A DNA stretch of 64,000 nt from Ophioceras dolichostomum (lineage: Eukaryota > Ascomycota > Sordariomycetes > Magnaporthales > Ophioceraceae). Below are positions 1 through 9,529 of this stretch, one piece after another (positions within the stretch are counted from its first letter, which is position 1; every line of letters starts with the position of its first letter). Made by a program: the position numbers and the translations under genes. The notes beneath the pieces were generated by a model that saw only the letters and a program-made list of their open reading frames with translations, had not been told where the DNA came from and ran no database searches. The stretch lies in NCBI GenBank assembly GCA_003049485.1, contig PYST01000044.1, forward strand, positions 113,927 to 177,926, read 5' to 3'.

Positions 1-220
1 CCAGCGATGTCCGCACCTGATCCTGCACGGCGCGCAGTATCGGCGTCTCGGCCTCCTCTGCCAGGAAGGCTTGCACTTTGCGCTGGGCCTCGAGGCTGGC
101 CTCGCGGAGACTGCTGCTGCTGCTGTTGCTGTTGCCGCCGCACTGCTGTGGCCGTAGCGCATCCTCCGCTGGGGGCGACAACGCCTTCTTCACCCCCATC
201 ACGGCCGTGCCGTTCATCAT
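1..220 (-). CDS. FAD synthase-like protein, 5' end only (runs off the left edge)
   Basis: The reading frame starts at an ATG ATG pair (220 and 217) and stays open to the window edge, giving 73 codons. After a polar start with a run of five serines it reads LREASLEAQRKVQAFLAEEA and then a helix with ILRAVQDQVRTSL. That helical segment resembles the region just before the SFNGGKD motif of fungal FMN adenylyltransferases (FAD1, PAPS-reductase fold), which make FAD from FMN and ATP. The catalytic motif lies outside the window, so the name rests on this N-terminal resemblance only. The serine run is encoded by a CAG/AGC microsatellite. Translation could start at either methionine, or upstream through an intron. 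It is transcribed in the same direction as the helicase gene that follows. Confidence 0.5.
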   Translation of the reverse strand, partial: MMNGTAVMGVKKALSPPAEDALRPQQCGGNSNSSSSSLREASLEAQRKVQAFLAEEAETPILRAVQDQVRTSL

Positions 221-1141
221 CTTCTTCGACTGCGCGCGCGACTTCTGCTCGACAACTTTCCTCGACCGAATTAAGGATTCTGGCGGTAGGTTCCGACGTC
301 GGCGATGCGAGCGATTGTTATCGAAATGTCGTTGGTCTGTGTGAGCAGGCAAACTGACAAAACATGGAGGTAGTCCAATTCTGGTTACCCGCGAACGCCG
401 AAAGGGTCCCGTCCACTCGCACAGGATCCCCGCTCTTGTGCGAGCTTCCTGGAATCTTTGCGCCGACTGGATGAGAGCAGGAAAGGGGGAATAAAAAAAA
501 AAGAGGCACCTGGCCAACCAACCAATGTGGTTCAATTAGACTTGAATCATCCAGACCCTCCAGTTCAGCGGTGGCATTACGAAAACTTTAGGGAGATCCT
601 TGGTGGGATGGATGACACGTTGCCAGCGGATGGTGGGGTTGCCTCAACATGCTGCTTCTAGTCACTTCATGTCACCCGGCTGCAGCGGCTCGCTGCGGGG
701 CTCCCTCGGCATCAGATGGTCAGCGGCACAATTCCAATGCCGAATTCCTCACAATGCGGATTCCCGATCATCAATGATCAGAGGCCGGTACAACGAGTAC
801 AAACAACAAACGATGGTTTGTGATTATAACAGAGCCTGCAACGTAGTGTATCGTACTGTAATCCGTATTGTATTTGGAGCCGCAGTACGTATAGCACACG
901 CGGGTACATTGCAAAGCACGTTATAAGCCACAATACACCACACTACAGGCGATGCTTCTTCAAACACGGAGGTAATCCGATGTGTTGTTCTCCGACATAG
1001 GCCGTGTTGTATCCTCCTATGTAATCGGACCATAAGCTCTCTAACATGTCTTCCTTATACGCGCTCTCGTAGGCCTCGGCCCGTCGAAGTCCGAAAGGGG
1101 ATAGACATGGGATAGGGGATATTCAGGCCGCAAACTCCCCC
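221..1141. other. Intergenic: promoter side of the FAD synthase-like gene and 3' side of DBP4
   Basis: No convincing gene is seen. The stretch contains the 5' region of the left-edge gene, the 3' flank of DBP4 and an AT-rich repeat-like segment around 836-948 that is listed separately. Confidence 0.5.
836..948. repeat. Degenerate MITE-like repeat, copy A
   Basis: The segment begins cctgcaacgtagtgtatcg and ends ccacaatacaccacactacagg. The reverse complement of the end (CCTGTAGTGTGGTGTATTG) matches the start imperfectly, as terminal inverted repeats would. Similar wording (gcctgcaatgta...; ...caatgcaaaacac) recurs near 3918-4046 and 8835-8985. No coding capacity is seen. This is suggestive, not proven, because the copies are strongly diverged. 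Confidence 0.4.
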
Positions 1142-3702
1142 CTAATTATCATCCAACAGCCCGGCAGCCAGAGCCTCGTAGTCCTCCAGGGTATCAGGCT
1201 CATGATCCACCTCGATGACCTTTGGGCCCTTCCTCCTCTTCTTCGGCTTCTCATCATCAGAGTCGTCGTCCTCGTCCTTCTGGAACCACTTTCTGGGCTT
1301 TTTCGCCGGCCTAGCATCGTCTTCCTCTTCCTCCCCGTCGTCTCTCGTCCTTCTTCCTCGTCCTCCTCCTCCAGCTATCGGAAGGGACCTGAGGAATTCA
1401 AGGCTATCCACTTCCTCCCCACCACCAGCCACAGTAACCTGATATCCACCACCATCATCGTCATCCGCACCGTCTGGAGCCGCCTCGCCCCGTTCCCTCG
1501 CCTTCCTCTTAAGGGTCCTCTCCCTCCGCCTCTGCCTCGCCAGCCCCTTATCGTCCAGATCCGCCTCGCGCACCTTGTCGGCCTCGGCATCGACGAATCT
1601 CTGGCGAAGCTCCTCAGCGGGGCCCTGCTTCTTGAACCCTTCCTCGTCCTGCAGCTCGTACGGCGCGTGCGCGTTGCCCTCGTCGTCGAACACGAGCTTC
1701 GTCCCCGTGCCCCTGAACTTGAGCATCTGCTTCTTGGACTTGACGAGCTTCTCCCGCCGCTTCGAGTCCAGCACGAGTTGTCTGTCCTTGCCGAGGTCGA
1801 GGACCTTCGCAGTTGTGGGAGTAGCCCCTTGGTCCCTGGCCCCAGCGGCAGCGGCCTCGTCCAGCTCGTTGCCACGGAGGACTCTCTTCGGCTTGAGGAA
1901 GTCGTCGTCTCCGTTTTGGTCTTCGCTGTCTTCGACCAAGTTCCGGTAGTGCTGAGACAGAACGTCCTGGTTGGTCCTCTCGAACATCTTCTGCGCCTTG
2001 GTCCGGACCTCGTCCTTGCTACTCTTCTTCTTCTTCTTGACGGCCAGGTCCTCTCCGTCGCCCCCTGACTCGTCGTCCTCCGAACCACTAGATAACGCGG
2101 CGGTCCTGGAGGCGTTCTTCAACCTCTTGACGTCCTCTCCCTTCTGAAACTTGATCTGCGGGGCTCCCGCAAGCCCAAGACTACTCGCAAACCCGTCCAG
2201 GTCCAGCTCGTTCAGTTTGAATATTTCCTTGTCCTTTTGCAGGTTGATCGACCTCGTGTAGCTGACGAAGGCCTTCTGCGCGAGATACTTGACGTCGTGG
2301 TTCTTGAAGCACATGCTCTGGAGTTCGTTCCGGATGTCCTTCTTCTTCTTCTCCCTTGGGTTCTTCTTTTCGATCGGTACCTTCTTCTGTTGTAGCCTCT
2401 TGAGCATGCCCTCTTCTTCGCTCGGGTCCAGGAGGAGAACCGCCTGGCCTTCCTTCTCGTAGCGCGCCGTCCGGCCGACGCGGTGGATGTAGGTATCCGC
2501 GTCCTCCGGCGCGTCGACCTGTACCACCCAGTCGACGGAAGGAAAGTCGACACCGCGGGCGACGACGTCGGTCGCGATCAGGCATGCGTGCTTGGCATTC
2601 GCGAAATTTGCTGTGATCTCGAGCCGTGCCAGCTGCTTCTGTCTACCGTGCAGATGGAGCAGAGGTATACCAGGTTGCATGCGTCTGAAGCTCTCGTAGA
2701 TGAACCGCACTTGCTTGCCGGAGGAGAGGAACACTACTATCCGGTGCTTCAAGTTGCTTTTGATGAAACCCCATAATGTGTTCAGCTTCTCTGGAAGCGG
2801 TGTGACAACGTAGTATTGCTGCAGTGTGCTTGGTGTGGCTGCTGCGGCCGCTTCGTGCACAGAGATGTATTCGGGGTCCTTCAGACTCAGCCGCGCCAGG
2901 TCCGAGACCTTCTTGCTCTGGGTGGCACTGAAGAGCAGCGTCTGTCGCGACTTCGGCAGATGCTCGATCAGGGCGTCGACGTCTTTTTGAAAGCCCATGT
3001 CCATGATGCGATCGGCCTCGTCCAGCACCAGCATCTGCAGCGAGTCAACGCTGAAGCCGGCTGTCTGATCGAGGTGGTGCAGGATGCGCCCAGGGGTCGC
3101 GACTAGGATGTTCATTCGGCCTATCTGTGCTGCCTCCTCGCGGTGATTCTTGCCGCCGATTACCAGACCTGCCGAGAAGGCATGGTGGCGGCCGACCTTC
3201 CGCAGCACCTGGAAGGTCTGCACAGCTAGCTCGCGTGTCGGGCTGAGCACCAGCGCGCCCAGGGTGTCAAGCTCCGTCCATCGCTCCCGATACAGCTTGT
3301 CCAGCAGGGGCACAATGAACGCGAGAGTCTTTCCAGACCCTGTCTTTGCTGCGCCGAGGATGTCGGAGCCTTTGAGCGCTATGGGGATTGCGCGAGTCTG
3401 GATGTCGGTCAAAGTCTCGAAGTGCGAATCCCGGAGTCCACGGGCGGTGGGTGGTGAGAGGGGGAGGTCGGTGAATTGCGATATCGAATCTGCCTTGGGG
3501 TCCTGAATGATTCCACGGGTTTGGTTAGCTCACCAGCTTAGCCGGCCGTCCCATAATGGGATGCGATCAGACGAACCAGATTGTCCACAGCTTGCTGCAA
3601 CTGGCCCAAGTCTTCTTCCTCGTCTCGCTTTCGTTTCAGCAAATTTTCTCGATGTCGTGGGGCCTTTGGGGTTCCTTTTCTGTCGCCGGCCTTGGGCGCC
3701 AT
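1142..3702 (-). CDS. DBP4: DEAD-box ATP-dependent RNA helicase Dbp4 (Hca4)
   Basis: Two exons, 3577-3702 and 1142-3502, separated by a 74-base intron (donor GTTCGT, branch GCTAAC, acceptor TTCAG), give 828 residues. Motifs in order: Walker A AAKTGSGKT (about residues 93-101), DEAD in VLDEADRIMD (about 203-206), SAT (about 234-236), and motif VI HRVGRTARY. The helicase core is followed by a long acidic/lysine-rich tail. The short exon 1 carries a basic patch (LLKRKRDEEED) and leads into the Q-motif region QFTDLPLS. Dbp4 proteins act in the nucleolus in 18S rRNA processing and U14 snoRNA release; this follows from the family. The exon 1 ATG at 3702 was chosen because it joins in frame to the conserved upstream helicase segment. 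A run of 28 T lies 53-80 bases upstream of the start. Confidence 0.93.
3503..3576 (-). other. Intron of DBP4
   Basis: The donor GTTCGT follows codon 42 in phase 0 and the acceptor is TTCAG before GAC CCC AAG. A GCTAAC branch-site sequence lies near the 3' end. Removal joins the N-terminal coil to the Q-motif region in frame. Confidence 0.8.
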
Positions 3703-3751
3703 CGCGAAATGGCGCCGTGGTGTTGCGATGTGATGATGGGAGAAAGTTCTC

Positions 3752-3754
<3 letters not shown>

Positions 3755-3782
<28 letters not shown>
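3755..3782. repeat. Homopolymer of 28 T (poly(dA:dT) tract)
   Basis: An uninterrupted run of T on the plus strand, which is poly(A) in the direction of DBP4 transcription, 53 bases upstream of its ATG. Such tracts exclude nucleosomes in fungal promoters (known); that role here is inferred. It might instead be transcribed 5' UTR. Confidence 0.8.
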
Positions 3783-3917
3783 CCACTTTTTCTGCACGCC
3801 TTTTCTTCTGTTGGAGGGGTGGAATGCTGCCGTTCGGGGCAGGCGGTCAGCACTGGTGGGACCAAGACCACTGTGACGTCGGGAAGGTTTGTTCCAGGCG
3901 TCATCACAACGGCCTGC

Positions 3918-4046
3918 AATGTAACGTAATGGTAATGTATTGTATTGTCCTTTGTATTGTATTTCCGACCTATTCGCATGTGCTTTACGCGGTAGTATAC
4001 CGTACGCGGCAGGTAGTGCGGTACCAGGTACAATGCAAAACACATT
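3918..4046. repeat. Degenerate MITE-like repeat, copy B
   Basis: It starts gcctgcaatgtaacgtaatg and ends near gtacaatgcaaaacacattg. The ends are related as loose inverted repeats (TGCAATGTA against TGCATTGTA). It shares wording with copies near 836 and 8835. It contains no gene. Confidence 0.4.
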
Positions 4047-4218
4047 GGCCCTGATCATCACACATCAGTAAACGTCAATTCCCACCAAAAATGCGTGGCT
4101 GGATTGTGATTTTACCCCCTCCCCCGAACGCCATGAGTCCCTCTTTACAGTGAAATGCCAGAATATGATGACGCCTCGCTCTCACAAGAAATAAAACCCC
4201 GCAACACAGCCATGATGT

Positions 4219-4671
4219 CTACCGATCCATCAGGCGGTAACATATCACCGTCGCACCTACTGTGGCAACAGCGACGAGAAACGATCCAACAGCGAACCCT
4301 TCTTGGAAGCCCTTCATGGCCGCGACCGCCCCAGTTACCGTCCCACCGGCCAGCATGGCCACGGCAAGCAGTGTACAGATTGCCGCGTGATTAGCGCCCT
4401 CCAGTATGTGGACGCCGCAGCCAAACACAAGCGGCTGGTTCCCGCCTCGCGCGGCCTGACTCCTGCGCGCGGCCGCCAGGAGCTCCTCGTTCATCTTCTT
4501 GGGAAGGTACTGGGTCCAGAAGTCGCTATTGTAGTGTCCTCGTGCGTGGCCGGCGCCGAGTAGCTTTGCCCCAGCAAGGAAGTGAAGGAATGTGTTGGCG
4601 GGCATGGCTATCTTGGGGGTTTCGTAGTGATAGCGCTTCGCGGTAAGCTCAGCCTTGGGTGGGAACTCCAT
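4219..4671 (-). CDS. Small putative membrane protein of unknown function
   Basis: A 150-residue frame starts at the first ATG (MEFPPKAELT). The frame is also open upstream to a GTG at 4710, but no ATG lies there. It has up to three hydrophobic stretches: around FLHFLAGAKLLGAG, around AAICTLLAVAMLAGG, and a C-terminal one around VGSFLVAVATVGATVICY. A charged loop (LPKKMNEELLAAARRSQ) lies between the first two. I do not recognise the family. It lies 105 bases downstream of the end of the broken HET-domain gene on the same strand. The start may be wrong if an upstream exon exists, and it could itself be a remnant. Confidence 0.5.
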   Translation of the reverse strand: MEFPPKAELTAKRYHYETPKIAMPANTFLHFLAGAKLLGAGHARGHYNSDFWTQYLPKKMNEELLAAARRSQAARGGNQPLVFGCGVHILEGANHAAICTLLAVAMLAGGTVTGAVAAMKGFQEGFAVGSFLVAVATVGATVICYRLMDR

Positions 4672-4775
4672 CGGCTTCTTGTGGATTCCCGCGCAGTGGC
4701 AGGACCTCACGTTAACGGAGAACTGGGCGTCTGTCAGCAGCTGGCGCGTACTCTATGAGTGAAACCGAACTCCTT

Positions 4776-5448
4776 CTACCGTCCGTTCCGTCTAAGCATC
4801 CCCCTGTGTGGTCCTCGTCCCGTACTTCCTAGCATGCAGTATGCCATATCTTCCTTCTTTATTGCCTCTCGGCGTGATGCCCACCGCATCTTCGTCTCGG
4901 CGTTGATTCCACGGACCTTGTCGCGATCGTCGAGGTATTCTGATCCGATTCAGGTGATAACCGCAAGCGTTCGCTTCGCATCCTCTCCTGACTTGTGGAA
5001 TATTTCTCGCCATTCTTGATCGAAGAAGACGCACTCCACACAGGCTAGCAGTTCCGGGAGTGTCCAGGCCGTAGTGAACCATTGGCTTGTTACGACCTCT
5101 ACCACATCGCCGCTCCGGACGTCAGCTAAGTGGGCAAAGCAGATTTTTGCGTTGTAGTACCATTGCCACCTCGAGTTGATGGCCTCAGCCACCTCATCGC
5201 TATTCCTCCTATCGATACAGACCGTGTCGATCCAGAGCCACTCGATACGTCTGAGGCGGGCTTCTGTGCAGGCATGCAGGATCTTCTCGAAGCCTGGTCG
5301 ATTCCTGATCTCGTTCATATCCCGATCAAAGGTAAACTCCTCATAGCGGAGCTCGTCGTGACTCCACACATGACACAGCCGCGTATGCTGGGATGTCGCT
5401 GCCGGCGAACAGGTGAAGATGAAGCGAGGTTGTACTAATGAGCCGCAT
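4776..5448 (-). pseudogene. Broken, truncated HET-domain (heterokaryon incompatibility) gene
   Basis: From ATG 5448 the frame runs to PAYAAVS and is then shifted at about 5367-5374, exactly where HET domains carry the SHVW motif. The HVW continues in another frame as HVWSHDELRYEEFTF. That frame then has classic HET blocks: LWIDTVCIDRR, NAKICFAHLADV and WFTTAWTLPELLA. A TGA at 4950-4952 interrupts it before a further conserved stretch (MRWASRREAIKKEDMAYCML), and homology ends at TAG 4776. Intact family members are much longer. HET proteins trigger cell death after fusion of unlike hyphae (family knowledge). Two independent lesions and a missing C-terminal part argue for a relic. One lesion alone could be a sequencing error. 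Confidence 0.8.
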
Positions 5449-5753
5449 CCTTTCGCTCAACTGAGAGTCTGGGGGGACGGCAATCTGTATAGTAGAGTCA
5501 GAAAAGTTGGTTCGTGGTTCGTGTGCAGATGAGCGTGAGTGATAAGGTGCCTTGGGTCTGTAATCCTGCGAAGGGTGATTGTTGATGCTTGAAGGCGAGG
5601 AAAGTGGAATACTCAAAGTGGCTGAGACATTTTGAGGTCTTGATAACGAAATGCGGCTGAAGTTGACGCTGCGCCCTACTTATTAATAGCCACGTGAGTG
5701 GCGTCGCAGGCAACAGTGTCCCAGCAGACGCCCTCTAATTGGTTACATGCCCG

Positions 5754-5777
5754 GTACCTACCTACCTACTAGCTACC
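5754..5777. repeat. TACCTACC-type short repeat cluster
   Basis: The sequence gtacctacctacctactagc belongs to a short motif (TACCTAGGTA / ACCTACC) that recurs in many gaps of this window, for example at 11009-11047, 14843-14868, 15618-15654 and 55510-55566. Confidence 0.7.
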
Positions 5778-6364
5778 TCTCACGCAGGTGTAGGTACAGA
5801 CTGGTTTCTAGGCCGGTAACTGCAGGTGCTCACCTTTACCCACCCTGCTCCGACGTGAAAGGCATATTTCAGCTCATCCTGCTATGAAGCAGATAGTACC
5901 TGGTAAATGAGTGCTAGCCAAAAAAAAGCAGCAGTGGGAGCACTCCTGCAGGAGAGAAAGAGCTTACTCCTACTAGCACTCCATACAGAGAAGTACATGG
6001 CATAGTAGAGTTATCCTGCAGTCAAATAAACTGAGCGACCTCTCACTCAGGCCTCGCAGAAAACGCAATGGCCCCCAAGCGGCAGCACCAGAATATGGCT
6101 GCAGGATCATTGTATGTGCACCACAGAAACGAATACGCTGCAGAATCAGGAGGGCCTCCATAAGACGCCGGCTGGGCGCCGACGCGTACGGCCCGGCTTT
6201 CCCCTCATCTCGGGCCGACATTTGCAGTAATTTTGCGTGGTACGCAGAGTCGGGCACCCATACTACGCGTGCAGCTAGGTCAGGGGCCCCTTCCGTCCTA
6301 GGCTTTTGAACGGCTGTACGGCACTTAGACCCCTCTGTGCCAAGTTTCGGGCCGCCTGTCGTGC

Positions 6365-6390
6365 AGAACAGAACAGAACAGAACAGAACA
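6365..6390. repeat. (AGAAC)n microsatellite
   Basis: Five tandem copies of a 5-base unit are directly visible in a gene-free stretch. Confidence 0.85.
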
Positions 6391-6760
6391 TACATGACTT
6401 GCTGATACTGCTAAGCTTTCCTCACCGTGCCGCTCACAGTGGGTGATATAGCACTTACTCCCTATGCAGTCGAACAAAGGCGGACGGAGATATTGCTCCA
6501 GCCCAGGCTTGACCATCATGTGTGTCAGTGGCCGCCAACTTAGCTAGCTGAATCCTGACACTCCCTCGTGCTTCCTTATACCAGCTACCATGCTTGCTGC
6601 CCCTCCAAATCCCCTCCCATGGAGTCAGAGTCTTATCTTCTGCGCTGCTAGCTGGGTCTGACACGTCACCTGTCAGGGACCGATATTATCGCCAAGAACA
6701 ACACAACAACGACAATCCTTCCATATATCTCAGGAACAGACCAGACTAGCCAAGCTCAAG

Positions 6761-7235
6761 ATGGGTCTCTTCGACACTCCTCCCCCAGGAGCACGTGCCC
6801 CAATGGCACCCCCTAGCCTCAAAGGGCCTCCTAGTCGTAGGCATGTTATGCTGGCACGCACCCCACGGCCTCGTGATGCTGCGGGCGATCGAGACAAAAA
6901 GCTACGGCATGCTGTCCATGGCGACGATCGGCAGCCTCTGCCTGGGGCTGCTGTGCCTACTTCTTCACCGTGGCGGAGAACCCCTTCGAAATGGTGGGGC
7001 TGAGTCTCTGGTTCTTCTTCGACCTAGGCATAATCTGAACAACGATCATGTACGCGCCGTACGACTGGAAGGTGACCAGCCCCCGGGTCGGGAGGAACAT
7101 GGGGAGATTTTCCTGTTTTTGAGGCCCTGGGTTATGTTGGGGAACTACACTTTTGCTCGGTGGTGGCTTTTGGTACCTGGTACGGGGTTCGGCGATAAGT
7201 GTACTATAAACTCTCCATTGGAGGAGTGGATGTAG
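6761..7235 (+). pseudogene. Decayed membrane protein resembling PaxB/Pyr4-type terpene cyclases
   Basis: Fragments in changing frames line up as one protein: MGLFDTPPP (6761 frame); then EHVPQWHPLASKGLLVVGML and AIETKSYGMLSMATIGSLC (6795 frame); then, after a shift near 6955, TVAENPFEMVGLSLWFFFDLG, TTIMYAPYDWKV and SPRVGRNMG with a TGA at 7036-7038; and finally, back in the earlier frame, GNYTFARWWLLVPGTGFGDK. The order (YGM block, acidic E/D helices, Y/W block, RWW..PG..GDK end) resembles the small seven-helix fungal membrane cyclases of meroterpenoid and indole-diterpene pathways. At least three frame changes and one stop show that it is dead. The family name is inferred from motif order only. 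No prenyltransferase or P450 gene is adjacent. Confidence 0.6.
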
Positions 7236-8576
7236 AGTATATGAGACTAGACTGCACTGGACTAGAACCACGCCAATAAAGGGCTATATTTTCGGCATTC
7301 GCAGACGCAGTCTATGCTACTCCACTGAGTCTTCTCGAGTTCGTCCGTCTACTAGCGTTAGGGTTCCCGCCAGAGCCTTTGTTCTTTTCTGTCGAGCATA
7401 GGACGACGCATTTCGGAGACATTCCTCTCGCCGCCCTCCAAAAGCCCGGCCCCTCTCACCGAAGTGCCTAGATGAGCAGCCCGTTGTCCACGGTCACGAG
7501 GATTGCGCTATCCGTAGACAGCAACGTTTTTTCCCTTTCAGCTCAAGCCTTGGGCTCATAGTACCCCAGGGTCTACCACCTTCCTCGGCCCTTAAGTATC
7601 TGTGTCCCTCGACAGCGAATTTGGTAGGTGCTCCCAGCCGTTACCCCGATTCTTGAGCAGGCTTTTGCACTCGAACACATTGCTTCGGCGAAGAACAATT
7701 ATAACGCGCCTACGAGGCCTAATTGGTCGACGAACTCAAGGAACTCAGGTTTCTTGAACATGTTTTTGCGCTTGCAGGACAATGCACGCATACTATTTTA
7801 CAGCGACGCCCTCCTCTTTTTTCTTTTTTTTTCTATAGTACTTGCGAGATTTGGAGCCCCACCGCACCCAAGGTGGCCAAGGACTGGCGATGGCGACCCA
7901 GGACACGATTGCCGCTAGGTGACGACAGGTTGCCCCCCAGTAACAACTAACGCGGAGTTGGAATCGTACGCGAGGCCCTTCGTGCTGGGACCTGAGTAAG
8001 CGATGCGGTTCGAGTGCGGAGAAAGGGTGCTCAAGATTCCGGAGTTCCGTGAGTAGTTAGCCGTCGTGATGGGAAGCGCCGTCCTCGACTCCTGCTCGTT
8101 ATTAAGATGGTAAGTCTTCTGGCTCCTCTAAGATAACTTCGGGCGAGGTAGGAGCGTCGTGGTGATTGTCAGACAGGCCGGCAGGCAAGTCAGCGTGGTA
8201 AAGATGCTTTCATCATCCTATCCACATATTGACCTCATTTCCACCACTGCCTGATCTGATTCTGTCCAAGCCGACGGGATGGACCGACCACACGACGTGC
8301 CCGACGAGTGGTGGCTCTTCATCTCGACCAAGCAGCTGCCCGAATCTTGAGGCGCTTCAGGGGCATCATCATCGTCTAACTGACGCCTTCGGGACTAGAC
8401 AACCTTAGGTGGGAAAATCTTGGAAGTAGGCAATTGCCTAGGACGCTCGTCGGATCGTAATAAAGTCTAGGAATCTGATTTGGGGCAGTCGGGGAGACTG
8501 CAGTCAGCGACATCATCCTCGATGATGAGGCGATGCTTTTTTTTAAAGGAAAAAAATAGATAAAAAAAAAAGCGCG

Positions 8577-8633
8577 ATATCGATATGCTGAATATCGATA
8601 TGAAGAATATCGATGTGAATACCGATATGAGGA
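8577..8633. repeat. Minisatellite of ATATCGATATG units
   Basis: Four consecutive units (15, 15, 12 and 15 bases): atatcgatatgctga, atatcgatatgaaga, atatcgatgtga, ataccgatatgagga. Each core ATATCGATAT is palindromic. It is preceded by an A-rich run. Confidence 0.8.
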
Positions 8634-8834
8634 GTACTAAGGCCCTATGGATACCATAGAGGGCCTAGAATGTGGTCGCCTGGTCAATGAGCTCCCGGAC
8701 TCTGAGGGAAGAGTGGCCCAAGCAGAGCGTCTGCGTGGGTCTTATTCCCAGAAGGCGCCTGGAGGTGGTGTGCTTTTTGATGATTGTTGCTCAAGGCACT
8801 TGAGAGAATCTGGGTTCAAGGGAGCATGGCCCGG

Positions 8835-8985
8835 GCATGCAATGTAATGTACTGTCTTGTAATTTGTAGTGTGCTTTGCAGCGGACCAGCGCGTGCTCTA
8901 CATCGTCAAATACCGTACGAACGAGGTAATGCCACGGCACACAGTACAATCCAGACCACATCACGATACATCACATATCGGGATC
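8835..8985. repeat. Degenerate MITE-like repeat, copy C
   Basis: It starts gcatgcaatgtaatgtactg and ends among acatcacgatacatcacatat. The reverse complement of the end is loosely similar to the start, and the start matches copy B (gcctgcaatgtaacgtaatg). Divergence is high. Confidence 0.35.
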
Positions 8986-9310
8986 TGTTCGCAGAATAAA
9001 CCTCGCTGCTGTTGTTATTCGTACACGATACCGCTACTCGTGCATAGTATCTGCCGCTCGCTATGCTATAGTCGCTGATATTGTGTAAGACTATGCCACT
9101 GGGAGTCGCTTTATGATCCTCCTTTCCTCGTTCAGACCTCTCTTCTCTTTTTCTAACCGTTCCCCGAGCCGTGATAGCTTCAAAATCTTCTATTCGCCGT
9201 GTCCCACTCTTGCCGGAAGCAGACGTAGTGGCTCTTCTTCCCTTTTCCCCCCGCCCCCCCCTCCCCTTCAGCAGCAGCTGCTATCGTTCCTATCCTCGCC
9301 GCTGTATCTG

Positions 9311-9529
9311 CTAGAACTTCTCGAGCTGAGTCTTTATGATTTCCTCCTGCTGCATATACAGCTCGTCGGAGCCCACTGGCTTCTCGTCATCCTGCTCTTG
9401 CTCTAGTTCTTGCTCTTCCTCTTGCTCTTCCTCTTGCTCTTTCTCTTTCTCTTCCTCTTGCTCTTCCTCTTGCTCTCGCTGCTGCGGAGATCGAAGTACA
9501 AGCTCTGATGATCCTCCGAAGTTCGGCTG
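9311..9529 (-). other. In-frame open extension after the stop of the preceding gene
   Basis: After TAA (9532-9530) the same frame continues for 72 codons to a TAG at 9313-9311. It starts QPNFGGSSELVLRSPQQREQ, then a Glu/Gln-rich repeat, then DDEKPVGSDELYMQQEEIIK. The Glu/Gln part coincides with a CT-rich microsatellite on the plus strand (about 9383-9480). The tail after the repeat looks protein-like. A CAA-to-TAA change would explain the stop. Confidence 0.45.

Larger units (their letters stand above)
3703..4218. other. Intergenic: 5' flank of DBP4
   Basis: No gene is seen. It holds a 28-base poly(T) tract and an AT-rich repeat-like segment, both listed separately. Confidence 0.5.
5449..6760. 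other. Intergenic between divergent pseudogenes
   Basis: This is the upstream region of the HET relic (minus) and the membrane-cyclase relic (plus). It holds a TACCTACC-type cluster at 5754-5777 and an (AGAAC)n microsatellite at 6365-6390. I see no supported gene. Confidence 0.5.
7236..9310. other. Gene-poor stretch with repeats
   Basis: No supported gene. It contains a 15-base minisatellite at 8577-8633 and a degenerate repeat near 8835-8985. Short open frames at 7628-7950 show no recognisable domain. Confidence 0.5.

Noticed and set aside
1202..2088. Open frames overlapping the 3' part of DBP4
   Set aside because: Shadows of the acidic/lysine-rich helicase tail, without recognisable features.
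8577..8633. CRISPR-like array
   Set aside because: The units are directly adjacent without spacers, and the genome is fungal.
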